Shown: piece by piece, positions 10,429-23,837 of the stretch | Position numbering within the stretch: position 1 is the first letter of the stretch | Layout of the letters: each line of letters opens with the position of its first letter | Origin: Prosopocoilus inquinatus | Taxonomy: Eukaryota > Arthropoda > Insecta > Coleoptera > Lucanidae | Reading direction: 5' to 3' | Assembly (NCBI GenBank): GCA_036172665.1 | Contig: CM069873.1 | Span: 45,788,001 to 45,852,000, forward strand | Length of the DNA: 64,000 nt | Position numbers and translations under genes: made by a program | The notes under the pieces: generated by a model | What the model saw: the letters and a program-made list of their open reading frames with translations, nothing else | What the model was told of the DNA's origin: nothing | Databases searched by the model: none

Positions 10429-10577
10429 TGTATCTAATCGATCCTTACTCATCTATCATGTTATTTGACGTTTCGATGGACTCTAGTAACTCTGATGTGA
10501 GATACGAAGTTTTTGGACGCAGCAGGAGCTGGAAATAGTTTTAAACGAAACAACACGTATTAGCGTTGTTCCTGTGA
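10429..10577 (+). repeat. Monomer type O (representative)
   Basis: TTACTCATCTATCA start with C at 46, CTAGT, GATGTG, CGAAGTTTTTGG, AGCAGGAGC, but AACAACACGTATTAG instead of the AACAGCACGC of type I. Copies start at 16240, 19071, 28159, 30543, 39631, 44250, 55875 and 58953, always between N and P. Confidence 0.8.
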
Positions 10578-10726
10578 TGTATCTAATCGATCCTTACTTA
10601 GCTACAATGTTATTTGACGTTTCGATGGACTCCAGTAACTCTAATGTGAGATACGAAATTTTCGGACGCAGCAGAAGCTGGAAATAGTTTTAAACGAAAC
10701 AGCACGTATTAGCGTTGTTCCTGTGA
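10578..10726 (+). repeat. Monomer type P (representative)
   Basis: TTACTTAGCTACAATG start (ACAATG marks the type), C at 46, CCAGT, AATGTG, CGAAATTTTCGG. It follows O or R. Copies 10578, 28308, 39780 and 44399 have AACAGCACG near the end. 20859 and 32331 start CCTAACTTAGC, and 56024 and 59102 start CCTTGCTTAGC. These private changes track block ancestry. Confidence 0.8.
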
Positions 10727-11322
10727 TGTATCTAATCGATCCTTACTCATCTATCATGTTATTTGACGTTTGGATGGACTCCAGTAACTCTGATGTGAGA
10801 TACAAAGTTTTCGAACGCAGCAGAAGCTGGAGATAGTTTCAAACGAAACAACACGCATTAGCGTTGTTCCTGTGATGTATCTAATCGATCCTTACTCATC
10901 TATCATGTTATTTGGCGTTTCGATGGACTCCAGTAACTCTGATGTGAGATACAAAGTTTTCGGACGCAGCAGAAGCTGGAAATAGTTTTGAACGAAACAA
11001 CACGTATTAGCGTTGTTCCTGTGATGTATCTAATCGATCCTTAGTTAGCTACTATGTTATTTGACGTTTCGATGGACTCCAATAACTCTAATGTGAGATA
11101 CGAAATTTTCGGACGCAGCAGAAGCTGGAAATAGTTTTAAACGAAACAACACGTATTAGCGTTGTTCCTGTGATGTATCTAATCGATCCTTACACATCTA
11201 TCATGTTATTTGACGTTTCGATGGACTCCAGTAACTCTGATGTGAGATACGAAGTTTTTGGACGCAGCAGAAGCTGGAAATAGTTTTAAACGAAACAACA
11301 CGCATTAGCGTTGTTCCTGTGA

Positions 11323-11471
11323 TGTATCTAATCGATCCTTACTCATCTATCATGTTATTTGGCGTTTCGATGGGCTCCAGTAACTTTGATGTGAGATACG
11401 AAGTTCTCGGACGCAGCTGAAGCTGGAAATAGTTTTAAATGAAACAACACGTACTAGCGTTGTTCCTGTGA
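11323..11471 (+). repeat. Monomer type Q (representative)
   Basis: One of the more diverged types: TTTGGCG, GATGGGCTCC, AACTTTGATG, CGAAGTTCTCGG, CGCAGCTGAAGC, TTTTAAATGAAAC and GTACTAGCG. Copies start at 20561, 32033, 40972, 45588, 48419, 60444 and 62930; the last two read GATGAGCTCC. Each is followed by R and then P. Q normally follows an A/P hybrid; at 11323 it follows an E hybrid. Confidence 0.82.
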
Positions 11472-11620
11472 TGTATCTAATCGATCCTTACTCATCTATC
11501 TTGTTATTTGACGTTTGGATGGACTCCAGTAACTCTGATGTGAGATACGAAGTTTTTGGACGCAGCAGGAGCTGGAAATAGTTTTAAACGAAACAACACG
11601 TATTAGCGTTGTTCCTGTGA
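11472..11620 (+). repeat. Monomer type R (representative)
   Basis: F-like first half with CTATCTTGTTATT near 25-37 (normally CTATCATG), G at 46, CCAGT, then an O-like second half (CGAAGTTTTTGG, AGCAGGAGC, AACAACACGTATTAG). Copies start at 20710, 32182, 41121, 45737, 48568, 60593 and 63079. The last two have CTATCATG. R always lies between Q and P. Confidence 0.78.
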
Positions 11621-12365
11621 TGTATCTAATCGATCCTTACTTAGCTACAATGTTATTTGACGTTTCGATGGACTCCAGTAACTCTAATGTGAGATACGAA
11701 ATTTTCGGACGCAGCAGAAGCTGGAAATAGTTTTAAACGAAACAACACGTATTAGCGTTGTTCCTGTGATGTATCTAATCGATCCTTACTCATCTATCAT
11801 GTTATTTGACGTTTGGATGGACTCCAGTAACTCTGATGTGAAATACAAAGTTTTCGAACGCAGCAGAAGCTGGAGATAGTTTCAAACGAAACAACACGCA
11901 TTAGCGTTGTTCCTGTGATGTATCTAATCGATCCTTACTCATCTATCATGTTATTTGGCGTTTCGATGGACTCTAGTAACTCTGATGTGAAATACAAAGT
12001 TCTCGGTCGCAGCAGAAGCTGAAAATAATTTTGAACGAAACAACACGTATTAGCGTTGTTCCTGTGATGTATCTAATCGATCCTTACTTATCTACTATGT
12101 TATTTGACGTTTCGATGGACTCCAATAACTCTAATGTGAGATACGAAATTTTCGGACGCAGCAGAAGCTGGAAATAGTTTTAAACGAAACAACACGTATT
12201 AGCGTTGTTCCTGTGATGTATCTAATCGATCCTTACACATCTATCATGTTATTTGACGTTTCGATGGACTCTAGTAACTCTAATGTGAGATACGAAATTT
12301 TCGGACGCAGCAGAAGCTGGAAATAGTTTTAAACGAAACAACACGCATTAGCGTTGTTCCTGTGA

Positions 12366-14749
12366 TGTATCTAATCGATCCTTACTCATCTATCATGTTA
12401 TTTGACGTTTGGATGGACTCCAGTAACTCTGATGTGAGATACAAAGTTCTCGGTCGCAGCAGAAGCTGGAAATAATTTTGAACGAAACAACACGTATTAG
12501 CGTTGTTCCTGTGATGTATCTAATCGATCCTTACTTATCTACTATGTTATTGGACGTTTCGATGGACTCTAGTAACTCTGATGTGAGATACGAAGTTTTT
12601 GGACGCAGCAGAAGCTGGAAATAGTTTTAAACGAAGCAACACGCATTAGCGTTGTTCCTGTGATGTATCTAATCGATCCTTGCTCATCTATCATGTTATT
12701 TGACGTTTGGATGGACTCTAGTAACTCTAATGTGAGATACGAAATTTTCGGACGCAGCAGAAGCTGGAAATAGTTTTAAACGAAACAACACGCATTAGCG
12801 TTGTTCCTGTGATGTATCTAATCGATCCTTACTCATCTATCATGTTATTTGACGTTTGGATGGACTCCAGTAACTCTGATGTGAGATACAAAGTTCTCGG
12901 TCGCAGCAGAAGCTGGAAATAATTTTGAACGAAACAACACGTATTAGCGTTGTTCCTGTGATGTATCTAATCGATCCTTACTTATCTACTATGTTATTTG
13001 ACGTTTCGATGGACTCTAGTAACTCTGATGTGAGATACGAAGTTTTTGGACGCAGCAGAAGCTGGAAATAGTTTTAAACGAAACAACACGCATTAGCGTT
13101 GTTCCTGTGATGTATCTAATCGATCCTTGCTCATCTATCATGTTATTTGACGTTTGGATGGACTCTAGTAACTCTGATGTGAGATACGAAGTTTTTGGAC
13201 GCAGCAGGAGCTGGAAATAGTTTTAAACGAAACAGCACGCATTAGCGTTGTTCCTGTGATGTATCTAATCGATCCTTACTTAGCTACTATGTTATTTCAC
13301 GTTTCGATGGACTCCAATAACTCTGATGTGAGATACAAAGTTTTCGGACGCAGCAGAAGCTGGAAATAGTTTTGAACGAAACAACACGTATCAGCGTTGT
13401 TCCTGTGATGTATCTAATCGATCCTTACTTAGCTACTATGTTATTTGACGTTTCGATGGACTCCAATAACTCTGATGTGAGATACAAAGTTTTCGGACGC
13501 AGCAGAAGCTGGAAATAGTTTTAAACGAAACAACACGCATTAGCGTTGTTCCTGTGATGTATCTAATCGATCCTTACTCATCTATCATGTTATTTGACGT
13601 TTGGATGGACTCCAGTAACTCTGATGTGAGATACAAAGTTCTCGGTCGCAGCAGAAGCTGGAAATAATTTTGAACGAAACAACACGTATTAGCGTTGTTC
13701 CTGTGATGTATCTAATCGATCCTTACTTATCTACTATGTTATTGGACGTTTCGATGGACTCTAGTAACTCTGATGTGAGATACGAAGTTTTTGGACGCAG
13801 CAGAAGCTGGAAATAGTTTTAAACGAAGCAACACGCATTAGCGTTGTTCCTGTGATGTATCTAATCGATCCTTGCTCATCTATCATGTTATTTGACGTTT
13901 GGATGGACTCTAGTAACTCTAATGTGAGATACGAAATTTTCGGACGCAGCAGAAGCTGGAAATAGTTTTAAACGAAACAACACGCATTAGCGTTGTTCCT
14001 GTGATGTATCTAATCGATCCTTACTCATCTATCATGTTATTTGACGTTTGGATGGACTCCAGTAACTCTGATGTGAGATACAAAGTTCTCGGTCGCAGCA
14101 GAAGCTGGAAATAATTTTGAACGAAACAACACGTATTAGCGTTGTTCCTGTGATGTATCTAATCGATCCTTACTTATCTACTATGTTATTTGACGTTTCG
14201 ATGGACTCTAGTAACTCTGATGTGAGATACGAAGTTTTTGGACGCAGCAGAAGCTGGAAATAGTTTTAAACGAAACAACACGCATTAGCGTTGTTCCTGT
14301 GATGTATCTAATCGATCCTTGCTCATCTATCATGTTATTTGACGTTTGGATGGACTCTAGTAACTCTGATGTGAGATACGAAGTTTTTGGACGCAGCAGG
14401 AGCTGGAAATAGTTTTAAACGAAACAGCACGCATTAGCGTTGTTCCTGTGATGTATCTAATCGATCCTTACTTAGCTACTATGTTATTTCACGTTTCGAT
14501 GGACTCCAATAACTCTGATGTGAGATACAAAGTTTTCGGACGCAGCAGAAGCTGGAAATAGTTTTGAACGAAACAACACGTATCAGCGTTGTTCCTGTGA
14601 TGTATCTAATCGATCCTTACTTAGCTACTATGTTATTTGACGTTTCGATGGACTCCAATAACTCTGATGTGAGATACAAAGTTTTCGGACGCAGCAGAAG
14701 CTGGAAATAGTTTTAAACGAAACAACACGCATTAGCGTTGTTCCTGTGA
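12366..14749 (+). repeat. 8-monomer unit, two tandem copies (2 x 1,192 bp)
   Basis: The order F-G'-H''-F-G-I-A-B' occurs at 12366-13557 and again at 13558-14749. Both copies carry TATTGGACG and the AAACGAAGCAAC change in G', and both H'' monomers agree. I saw no differences between copies. J follows at 14750. Confidence 0.85.
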
Positions 14750-17700
14750 TGTATCTAATCGATCCTTACTCATCTATCATGTTATTTGGCGTTTCGATGG
14801 ACTCCAGTAACTCTGATGTGAGATACAAAGTTTTCGAACGCAGCAGAAGCTGGAGATAGTTTCAAACGAAACAACACGCATTAGCGTTGTTCCTGTGATG
14901 TATCTAATCGATCCTTACACATCTATCATGTTATTTGACGTTTCGATGGACTCTAGTAACTCTAATGTGAGATACGAAATTTTCGGACGCAGCAGAAGCT
15001 GGAAATAGTTTTAAACGAAACAACACGCATTAGCGTTGTTCCTGTGATGTATCTAATCGATCCTTACTCATCTATCATGTTATTTGACGTTTGGATGGAC
15101 TCCAGTAACTCTGATGTGAGATACAAAGTTCTCGGTCGCAGCAGAAGCTGGAAATAATTTTGAACGAAACAACACGTATTAGCGTTGTTCCTGTGATGTA
15201 TCTAATCGATCCTTACTTATCTACTATGTTATTTGACGTTTCGATGGACTCTAGTAACTCTGATGTGAGATACGAAGTTTTTGGACGCAGCAGAAGCTGG
15301 AAATAGTTTTAAACGAAACAACACGCATTAGCGTTGTTCCTGTGATGTATCTAATCGATCCTTGCTCATCTATCATGTTATTTGACGTTTGGATGGACTC
15401 TAGTAACTCTGATGTGAGATACGAAGTTTTTGGACGCAGCAGGAGCTGGAAATAGTTTTAAACGAAACAGCACGCATTAGCGTTGTTCCTGTGATGTATC
15501 TAATCGATCCTTACTTAGCTACTATGTTATTTCACGTTTCGATGGACTCCAATAACTCTGATGTGAGATACAAAGTTTTCGGACGCAGCAGAAGCTGGAA
15601 ATAGTTTTGAACGAAACAACACGTATCAGCGTTGTTCCTGTGATGTATCTAATCGATCCTTACTTAGCTACTATGTTATTTGACGTTTCGATGGACTCCA
15701 ATAACTCTGATGTGAGATACAAAGTTTTCGAACGCAGCAGAAGCTGGAGATAGTTTCAAACGAAACAACACGCATTAGCGTTGTTCCTGTGATGTATCTA
15801 ATCGATCCTTACTCATCTATCATGTTATTTGGCGTTTCGATGGACTCCAGTAACTCTGATGTGAGATACAAAGTTTTCGGACGCAGCAGAATCTGGAAAT
15901 AGTTTTGAACGAAACAACACGTATTAGCGTTGTTCCTGTGATGTATCTAATCGATCCTTAGTTAGCTACTATGTTATTTGACGTTTCGATGGACTCCAAT
16001 AACTCTAATGTGAGATACGAAATTTTCGGACGCAGCAGAAGCTGGAAATAGTTTTAAACGAAACAACACGTATTAGCGTTGTTCCTGTGATGTATCTAAT
16101 CGATCCTTACTCATCTATCATGTTATTTGGCGTTTCGATGGACTCCAGTAACTCTGACGTGAGATACAAAGTTTTCGGACGCAGCAGAAGCTGGAAATAG
16201 TTTTAAACGAAACAACACGCATTAGCGTTGTTCCTGTGATGTATCTAATCGATCCTTACTCATCTATCATGTTATTTGACGTTTCGATGGACTCTAGTAA
16301 CTCTGATGTGAGATACGAAGTTTTTGGACGCAGCAGGAGCTGGAAATAGTTTTAAACGAAACAACACGTATTAGCGTTGTTCCTGTGATGTATCTAATCG
16401 ATCCTTACTTAGCTACAATGTTATTTGACGTTTCGATGGACTCCAGTAACTCTAATGTGAGATACGAAATTTTCGGACGCAGCAGAAGCTGGAAATAGTT
16501 TTAAACGAAACAACACGCATTAGCGTTGTTCCTGTGATGTATCTAATCGATCCTTACTCATCTATCATGTTATTTGACGTTTGGATGGACTCCAGTAACT
16601 CTGATGTGAGATACAAAGTTCTCGGTCGCAGCAGAAGCTGGAAATAATTTTGAACGAAACAACACGTATTAGCGTTGTTCCTGTGATGTATCTAATCGAT
16701 CCTTACTTATCTACTATGTTATTGGACGTTTCGATGGACTCTAGTAACTCTGATGTGAGATACGAAGTTTTCGGACGCAGCAGAAGCTGGAAATAGTTTT
16801 AAACGAAACAACACGCATTAGGGTTGTTCCTGTGATGTATCTAATCGATCCTTACTCATCTATCATTTTATTTGACGTTTGGATGGACTCCAGTAACTCT
16901 GATGTGAGATACAAAGTTTTCGAACGCAGCAGAAGCTGGAGATAGTTTCAAACGAAACAACACGCATTAGCGTTGTTCCTGTGATGTATCTAATCGATCC
17001 TTACTCATCTATCATGTTATTTGACGTTTGGATGGACTCCAGTAACTCTGATGTGAGATACAAAGTTCTCGGTCGCAGCAGAAGCTGGAAATAATTTTGA
17101 ACGAAACAACACGTATTAGCGTTGTTCCTGTGATGTATCTAATCGATCCTTACTTATCTACTATGTTATTTGACGTTTCGATGGACTCTAGTAACTCTGA
17201 TGTGAGATACGAAGTTTTTGGACGCAGCAGAAGCTGGAAATAGTTTTAAACGAAACAACACGCATTAGCGTTGTTCCTGTGATGTATCTAATCGATCCTT
17301 GCTCATCTATCATGTTATTTGACGTTTGGATGGACTCTAGTAACTCTGATGTGAGATACGAAGTTTTTGGACGCAGCAGGAGCTGGAAATAGTTTTAAAC
17401 GAAACAGCACGCATTAGCGTTGTTCCTGTGATGTATCTAATCGATCCTTACTTAGCTACTGTGTTATTTCACGTTTCGATGGACTCCAATAACTCTGATG
17501 TGAGATACAAAGTTTTCGGACGCAGCAGAAGCTGGAAATAGTTTTGAACGAAACAACACGTATCAGCGTTGTTCCTGTGATGTATCTAATCGATCCTTAC
17601 TTAGCTACTATGTTATTTGACGTTTCGATGGACTCCAATAACTCTGATGTGAGATACAAAGTTTTCGGACGCAGCAGAAGCTGGAAATAGTTTTAAACGA

Positions 17701-18046
17701 AACAACACGCATTAGCGTTGTTCCTGTGATGTATCTAATCGATCCTTACTCATCTATCATGTTATTTGGCGTTTCGATGGACTCCAGTAACTCTGATGTG
17801 AGATACAAAGTTTTCGAACGCAGCAGAAGCTGGAGATAGTTTCAAACGAAACAACACGCATTAGCGTTGTTCCTGTGATGTATCTAATCGATCCTTACAC
17901 ATCTATCATGTTATTTGACGTTTCGATGGACTCTAGTAACTCTAATGTGAGATACGAAATTTTCGGACGCAGCAGAAGCTGGAAATAGTTTTAAACGAAA
18001 CAACACGCATTAGCGTTGTTCCTGTGATGTATCTAATCGATCCTTA
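14750..18046 (+). repeat. Mixed block between the 8-monomer and 11.3-kb duplications
   Basis: Order J-E-F-G-I-A-B''-J'-D-N-O-P-F-G'-C'-F-G-I-A-B'-J-E-(start of F). The first part completes a 14-monomer cassette begun at 14452. At 16538 P is followed by F instead of C''. At 16836 G' joins directly to C', after an AGGG end that normally belongs to B, so the G' at 16687 appears to have a B-type 3' end. A at 17432 has CTACTGTG. Confidence 0.75.
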
Positions 18047-18176
18047 CTCATCTATCATGTTATTTGACGTTTGGATGGACTCCAGTAACTCTGATGTGAG
18101 ATACAAAGTTCTCGGTCGCAGCAGAAGCTGGAAATAATTTTGAACGAAACAACACGTATTAGCGTTGTTCCTGTGA

Positions 18177-18325
18177 TGTATCTAATCGATCCTTACTTAT
18201 CTACTATGTTATTTGACGTTTCGATGGACTCTAGTAACTCTGATGTGAGATACGAAGTTTTTGGACGCAGCAGGAGCTGGAAATAGTTTTAAACGAAACA
18301 GCACGCATTAGCGTTGTTCCTGTGA
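18177..18325 (+). repeat. G/I hybrid monomer
   Basis: The first half is G (TTACTTATCTACTA, C at 46) and the end is I (AGCAGGAGC, AACAGCACG). Where neighbouring cassettes have E-F-G-I, this one has E-F-(G/I), one monomer fewer. An unequal exchange between adjacent G and I monomers would give this exactly. Its duplicate is at 29649. Confidence 0.8.
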
Positions 18326-20411
18326 TGTATCTAATCGATCCTTACTTAGCTACTATGTTATTTCACGTTTCGATGGACTCCAATAACTCTGATGTGAGAT
18401 ACAAAGTTTTCGGACGCAGCAGAAGCTGGAAATAGTTTTGAACGAAACAACACGTATCAGCGTTGTTCCTGTGATGTATCTAATCGATCCTTACTTAGCT
18501 ACTATGTTATTTGACGTTTCGATGGACTCCAATAACTCTGATGTGAGATACAAAGTTTTCGAACGCAGCAGAAGCTGGAGATAGTTTCAAACGAAACAAC
18601 ACGCATTAGCGTTGTTCCTGTGATGTATCTAATCGATCCTTACTCATCTATCATGTTATTTGGCGTTTCGATGGACTCCAGTAACTCTGATGTGAGATAC
18701 AAAGTTTTCGGACGCAGCAGAATCTGGAAATAGTTTTGAACGAAACAACACGTATTAGCGTTGTTCCTGTGATGTATCTAATCGATCCTTAGTTAGCTAC
18801 TATGTTATTTGACGTTTCGATGGACTCCAATAACTCTAATGTGAGATACGAAATTTTCGGACGCAGCAGAAGCTGGAAATAGTTTTAAACGAAACAACAC
18901 GTATTAGCGTTGTTCCTGTGATGTATCTAATCGATCCTTACTCATCTATCATGTTATTTGGCGTTTCGATGGACTCCAGTAACTCTGACGTGAGATACAA
19001 AGTTTTCGGAAGCAGCAGAAGCTGGAAATAGTTTTAAACGAAACAACACGCATTAGCGTTGTTCCTGTGATGTATCTAATCGATCCTTACTCATCTATCA
19101 TGTTATTTGACGTTTCGATGGACTCTAGTAACTCTGATGTGAGATACGAAGTTTTTGGACGCAGCAGGAGCTGGAAATAGTTTTAAACGAAACAACACGT
19201 ATTAGCGTTGTTCCTGTGATGTATCTAATCGATCCTTACTTAGCTACAATGTTATTTGACGTTTCGATGGACTCCAGTAACTCTAATGTGAGATACGAAA
19301 TTTTCGGACGCAGCAGAAGCTGGAAATAGTTTTAAACGAAACAACACGTATTAGCGTTGTTCCTGTGATGTATCTAATCGATCCTTACTCATCTATCATG
19401 TTATTTGACGTTTGGATGGACTCCAGTAACTCTGATGTGAGATACAAAGTTTTCGAACGCAGCAGAAGCTGGAGATAGTTTCAAACGAAACAACACGCAT
19501 TAGCGTTGTTCCTGTGATGTATCTAATCGATCCTTACTCATCTATCATGTTATTTGGCGTTTCGATGGACTCCAGTAACTCTGATGTGAGATACAAAGTT
19601 TTCGGACGCAGCAGAAGCTGGAAATAGTTTTGAACGAAACAACACGTATTAGCGTTGTTCCTGTGATGTATCTAATCGATCCTTAGTTAGCTACTATGTT
19701 ATTTGACGTTTCGATGGACTCCAATAACTCTAATGTGAGATACGAAATTTTCGGACGCAGCAGAAGCTGGAAATAGTTTTAAACGAAACAACACGTATTA
19801 GCGTTGTTCCTGTGATGTATCTAATCGATCCTTACACATCTATCATGTTATTTGACGTTTCGATGGACTCTAGTAACTCTAATGTGAGATACGAAATTTT
19901 CGGACGCAGCAGAAGCTGGAAATAGTTTTAAACGAAACAACACGCATTAGCGTTGTTCCTGTGATGTATCTAATCGATCCTTACTCATCTATCATGTTAT
20001 TTGACGTTTGGATGGACTCCAGTAACTCTGATGTGAGATACAAAGTTCTCGGTCGCAGCAGAAGCTGGAAATAATTTTGAACGAAACAACACGTATTAGC
20101 GTTGTTCCTGTGATGTATCTAATCGATCCTTACTTATCTACTATGTTATTTGACGTTTCGATGGACTCTAGTAACTCTGATGTGAGATACGAAGTTTTTG
20201 GACGCAGCAGAAGCTGGAAATAGTTTTAAACGAAACAACACGCATTAGCGTTGTTCCTGTGATGTATCTAATCGATCCTTACTCATCTATCATGTTATTT
20301 GACGTTTGGATGGACTCTAGTAACTCTGATGTGAGATACGAAGTTTTTGGACGCAGCAGGAGCTGGAAATAGTTTTAAACGAAACAGCACGCATTAGCGT
20401 TGTTCCTGTGA

Positions 20412-20560
20412 TGTATCTAATCGATCCTTACTTAGCTACTATGTTATTTCACGTTTCGATGGACTCCAGTAACTCTAATGTGAGATACGAAATTTTCGGA
20501 CGCAGCAGAAGCTGGAAATAGTTTTAAACGAAACAACACGCATTAGCGTTGTTCCTGTGA
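20412..20560 (+). repeat. A/P hybrid monomer
   Basis: TTTCACG of A joined to CCAGT, AATGTG and CGAAATTTTCGG of P. Copies at 31884, 40823, 45439, 48270, 60295 and 62781 all precede Q-R-P, so the hybrid spread as part of that cassette. Confidence 0.8.
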
Positions 20561-23500
20561 TGTATCTAATCGATCCTTACTCATCTATCATGTTATTTGG
20601 CGTTTCGATGGGCTCCAGTAACTTTGATGTGAGATACGAAGTTCTCGGACGCAGCTGAAGCTGGAAATAGTTTTAAATGAAACAACACGTACTAGCGTTG
20701 TTCCTGTGATGTATCTAATCGATCCTTACTCATCTATCTTGTTATTTGACGTTTGGATGGACTCCAGTAACTCTGATGTGAGATACGAAGTTTTTGGACG
20801 CAGCAGGAGCTGGAAATAGTTTTAAACGAAACAACACGTATTAGCGTTGTTCCTGTGATGTATCTAATCGATCCTAACTTAGCTACAATGTTATTTGACG
20901 TTTCGATGGACTCCAGTAACTCTAATGTGAGATACGAAATTTTCGGACGCAGCAGAAGCTGGAAATAGTTTTAAACGAAACAACACGTATTAGCGTTGTT
21001 CCTGTGATGTATCTAATCGATCCTTACTCATCTATCATGTTATTTGACGTTTGGATGGACTCCAGTAACTCTGATGTGAAATACAAAGTTTTCGAACGCA
21101 GCAGAAGCTGGAGATAGTTTCAAACGAAACAACACGCATTAGCGTTGTTCCTGTGATGTATCTAATCGATCCTTACTCATCTATCATGTTATTTGGCGTT
21201 TCGATGGACTCCAGTAACTCTGATGTGAAATACAAAGTTCTCGGTCGCAGCAGAAGCTGAAAATAATTTTGAACGAAACAACACGTATTAGCGTTGTTCC
21301 TGTGATGTATCTAATCGATCCTTACTTATCTACTATGTTATTTGACGTTTCGATGGACTCCAATAACTCTAATGTGAGATACGAAATTTTCGGACGCAGC
21401 AGAAGCTGGAAATAGTTTTAAACGAAACAACACGTATTAGCGTTGTTCCTGTGATGTATCTAATCGATCCTTACACATCTATCATGTTATTTGACGTTTC
21501 GATGGATTCTAGTAACTCTAATGTGAGATACGAAATTTTCGGACGCAGCAGAAGCTGGAAATAGTTTTAAACGAAACAACACGCATTAGCGTTGTTCCTG
21601 TGATGTATCTAATCGATCCTTACTCATCTATCATGTTATTTGACGTTTGGATGGACTCCAGTAACTCTGATGTGAGATACAAAGTTCTCGGTCGCAGCAG
21701 AAGCTGGAAATAATTTTGAACGAAACAACACGTATTAGCGTTGTTCCTGTGATGTATCTAATCGATCCTTACTTATCTACTATGTTATTGGACGTTTCGA
21801 TGGACTCTAGTAACTCTGATGTGAGATACGAAGTTTTTGGACGCAGCAGAAGCTGGAAATAGTTTTAAACGAAACAACACGCATTAGCGTTGTTCCTGTG
21901 ATGTATCTAATCGATCCTTGCTCATCTATCATGTTATTTGACGTTTGGATGGACTCTAGTAACTCTGATGTGAGATACGAAGTTTTTGGACGCAGCAGGA
22001 GCTGGAAATAGTTTTAAACGAAACAGCACGCATTAGCGTTGTTCCTGTGATGTATCTAATCGATCCTTACTTATCTACTATGTTATTTGACGTTTCGATG
22101 GACTCTAGTAACTCTGATGTGAGATACGAAGTTTTTGGACGCAGCAGAAGCTGGAAATAGTTTTAAACGAAACAACACGCATTAGCGTTGTTCCTGTGAT
22201 GTATCTAATCGATCCTTGCTCATCTATCATGTTATTTGACGTTTGGATGGACTCTAGTAACTCTAATGTGAGATACGAAATTTTCGGACGCAGCAGAAGC
22301 TGGAAATAGTTTTAAACGAAACAACACACATTAGCGTTGTTCCTGTGATGTATCTAATCGATCCTTACTCATCTATCATGTTATTTGACGTTTGGATGGA
22401 CTCCAGTAACTCTGATGTGAGATACAAAGTTCTCGGTCGCAGCAGAAGCTGGAAATAATTTTGAACGAAACAACACGTATTAGCGTTGTTCCTGTGATGT
22501 ATCTAATCGATCCTTACTTATCTACTATGTTATTTGACGTTTCGATGGACTCTAGTAACTCTGATGTGAGATACGAAGTTTTTGGACGCAGCAGAAGCTG
22601 GAAATAGTTTTAAACGAAACAACACGCATTAGCGTTGTTCCTGTGATGTATCTAATCGATCCTTGCTCATCTATCATGTTATTTGACGTTTGGATGGACT
22701 CTAGTAACTCTGATGTGAGATACGAAGTTTTTGGACGCAGCAGGAGCTGGAAATAGTTTTAAACGAAACAGCACGCATTAGCGTTGTTCCTGTGATGTAT
22801 CTAATCGATCCTTACTTAGCTACTATGTTATTTCACGTTTCGATGGACTCCAATAACTCTGATGTGAGATACAAAGTTTTCGGACGCAGCAGAAGCTGGA
22901 AATAGTTTTGAACGAAACAACACGTATCAGCGTTGTTCCTGTGATGTATCTAATCGATCCTTACTTAGCTACTATGTTATTTGACGTTTCGATGGACTCC
23001 AATAACTCTGATGTGAGATACAAAGTTTTCGGACGCAGCAGAAGCTGGAAATAGTTTTAAACGAAACAACACGCATTAGGGTTGTTCCTGTGATGTATCT
23101 AATCGATCCTTACTCATCTATCATTTTATTTGACGTTTGGATGGACTCCAGTAACTCTGATGTGAGATACAAAGTTTTCGAACGCAGCAGAAGCTGGAGA
23201 TAGTTTCAAACGAAACAACACGCATTAGCGTTGTTCCTGTGATGTATCTAATCGATCCTTACTCATCTATCATGTTATTTGACGTTTGGATGGACTCCAG
23301 TAACTCTGATGTGAGATACAAAGTTCTCGGTCGCAGCAGAAGCTGGAAATAATTTTGAACGAAACAACACGTATTAGCGTTGTTCCTGTGATGTATCTAA
23401 TCGATCCTTACTTATCTACTATGTTATTTGACGTTTCGATGGACTCTAGTAACTCTGATGTGAGATACGAAGTTTTTGGACGCAGCAGAAGCTGGAAATA

Positions 23501-23689
23501 GTTTTAAACGAAACAACACGCATTAGCGTTGTTCCTGTGATGTATCTAATCGATCCTAGCTCATCTATCATGTTATTTGACGTTTGGATGGACTCTAGTA
23601 ACTCTGATGTGAGATACGAAGTTTTTGGACGCAGCAGGAGCTGGAAATAGTTTTAAACGAAACAGCACGCATTAGCGTTGTTCCTGTGA

Positions 23690-23837
23690 TGTATCTAATC
23701 GATCCTTACTTAGCTACTATGTTATTTCACGTTTCGATGGACTCCAATAACTCTGATGTGAGATACAAAGTTTCGGACGCAGCAGAAGCTGGAAATAGTT
23801 TTGAACGAAACAACACGTATCAGCGTTGTTCCTGTGA
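23690..23837 (+). repeat. 148-bp A monomer, copy at 23690
   Basis: Same T deletion, preceded by the I' form with CCTAGCTCATC. Part of 11.3-kb copy 1. An incidental 63-codon frame lies at 23686-23877. Confidence 0.9.

Larger units (their letters stand above)
9088..12365 (+). repeat. 22-monomer mixed block
   Basis: Order E-F-G-I-A-B''-J'-D-N-O-P-C''-J''-D-E(hybrid)-Q-R-P-K-L-M-E. The first 11 monomers complete the 14-monomer cassette that begins at 8641 (A-B'-J-E-F-G-I-A-B''-J'-D-N-O-P). The same cassette recurs at 14452, 26371, 37843 and 42462, and in a 13-monomer form at 17432. The G at 9386 reads AATCTATCC, losing the ATCGAT word present in almost all monomers. The monomer at 11174 has an E start and a G-like second half. 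Confidence 0.8.
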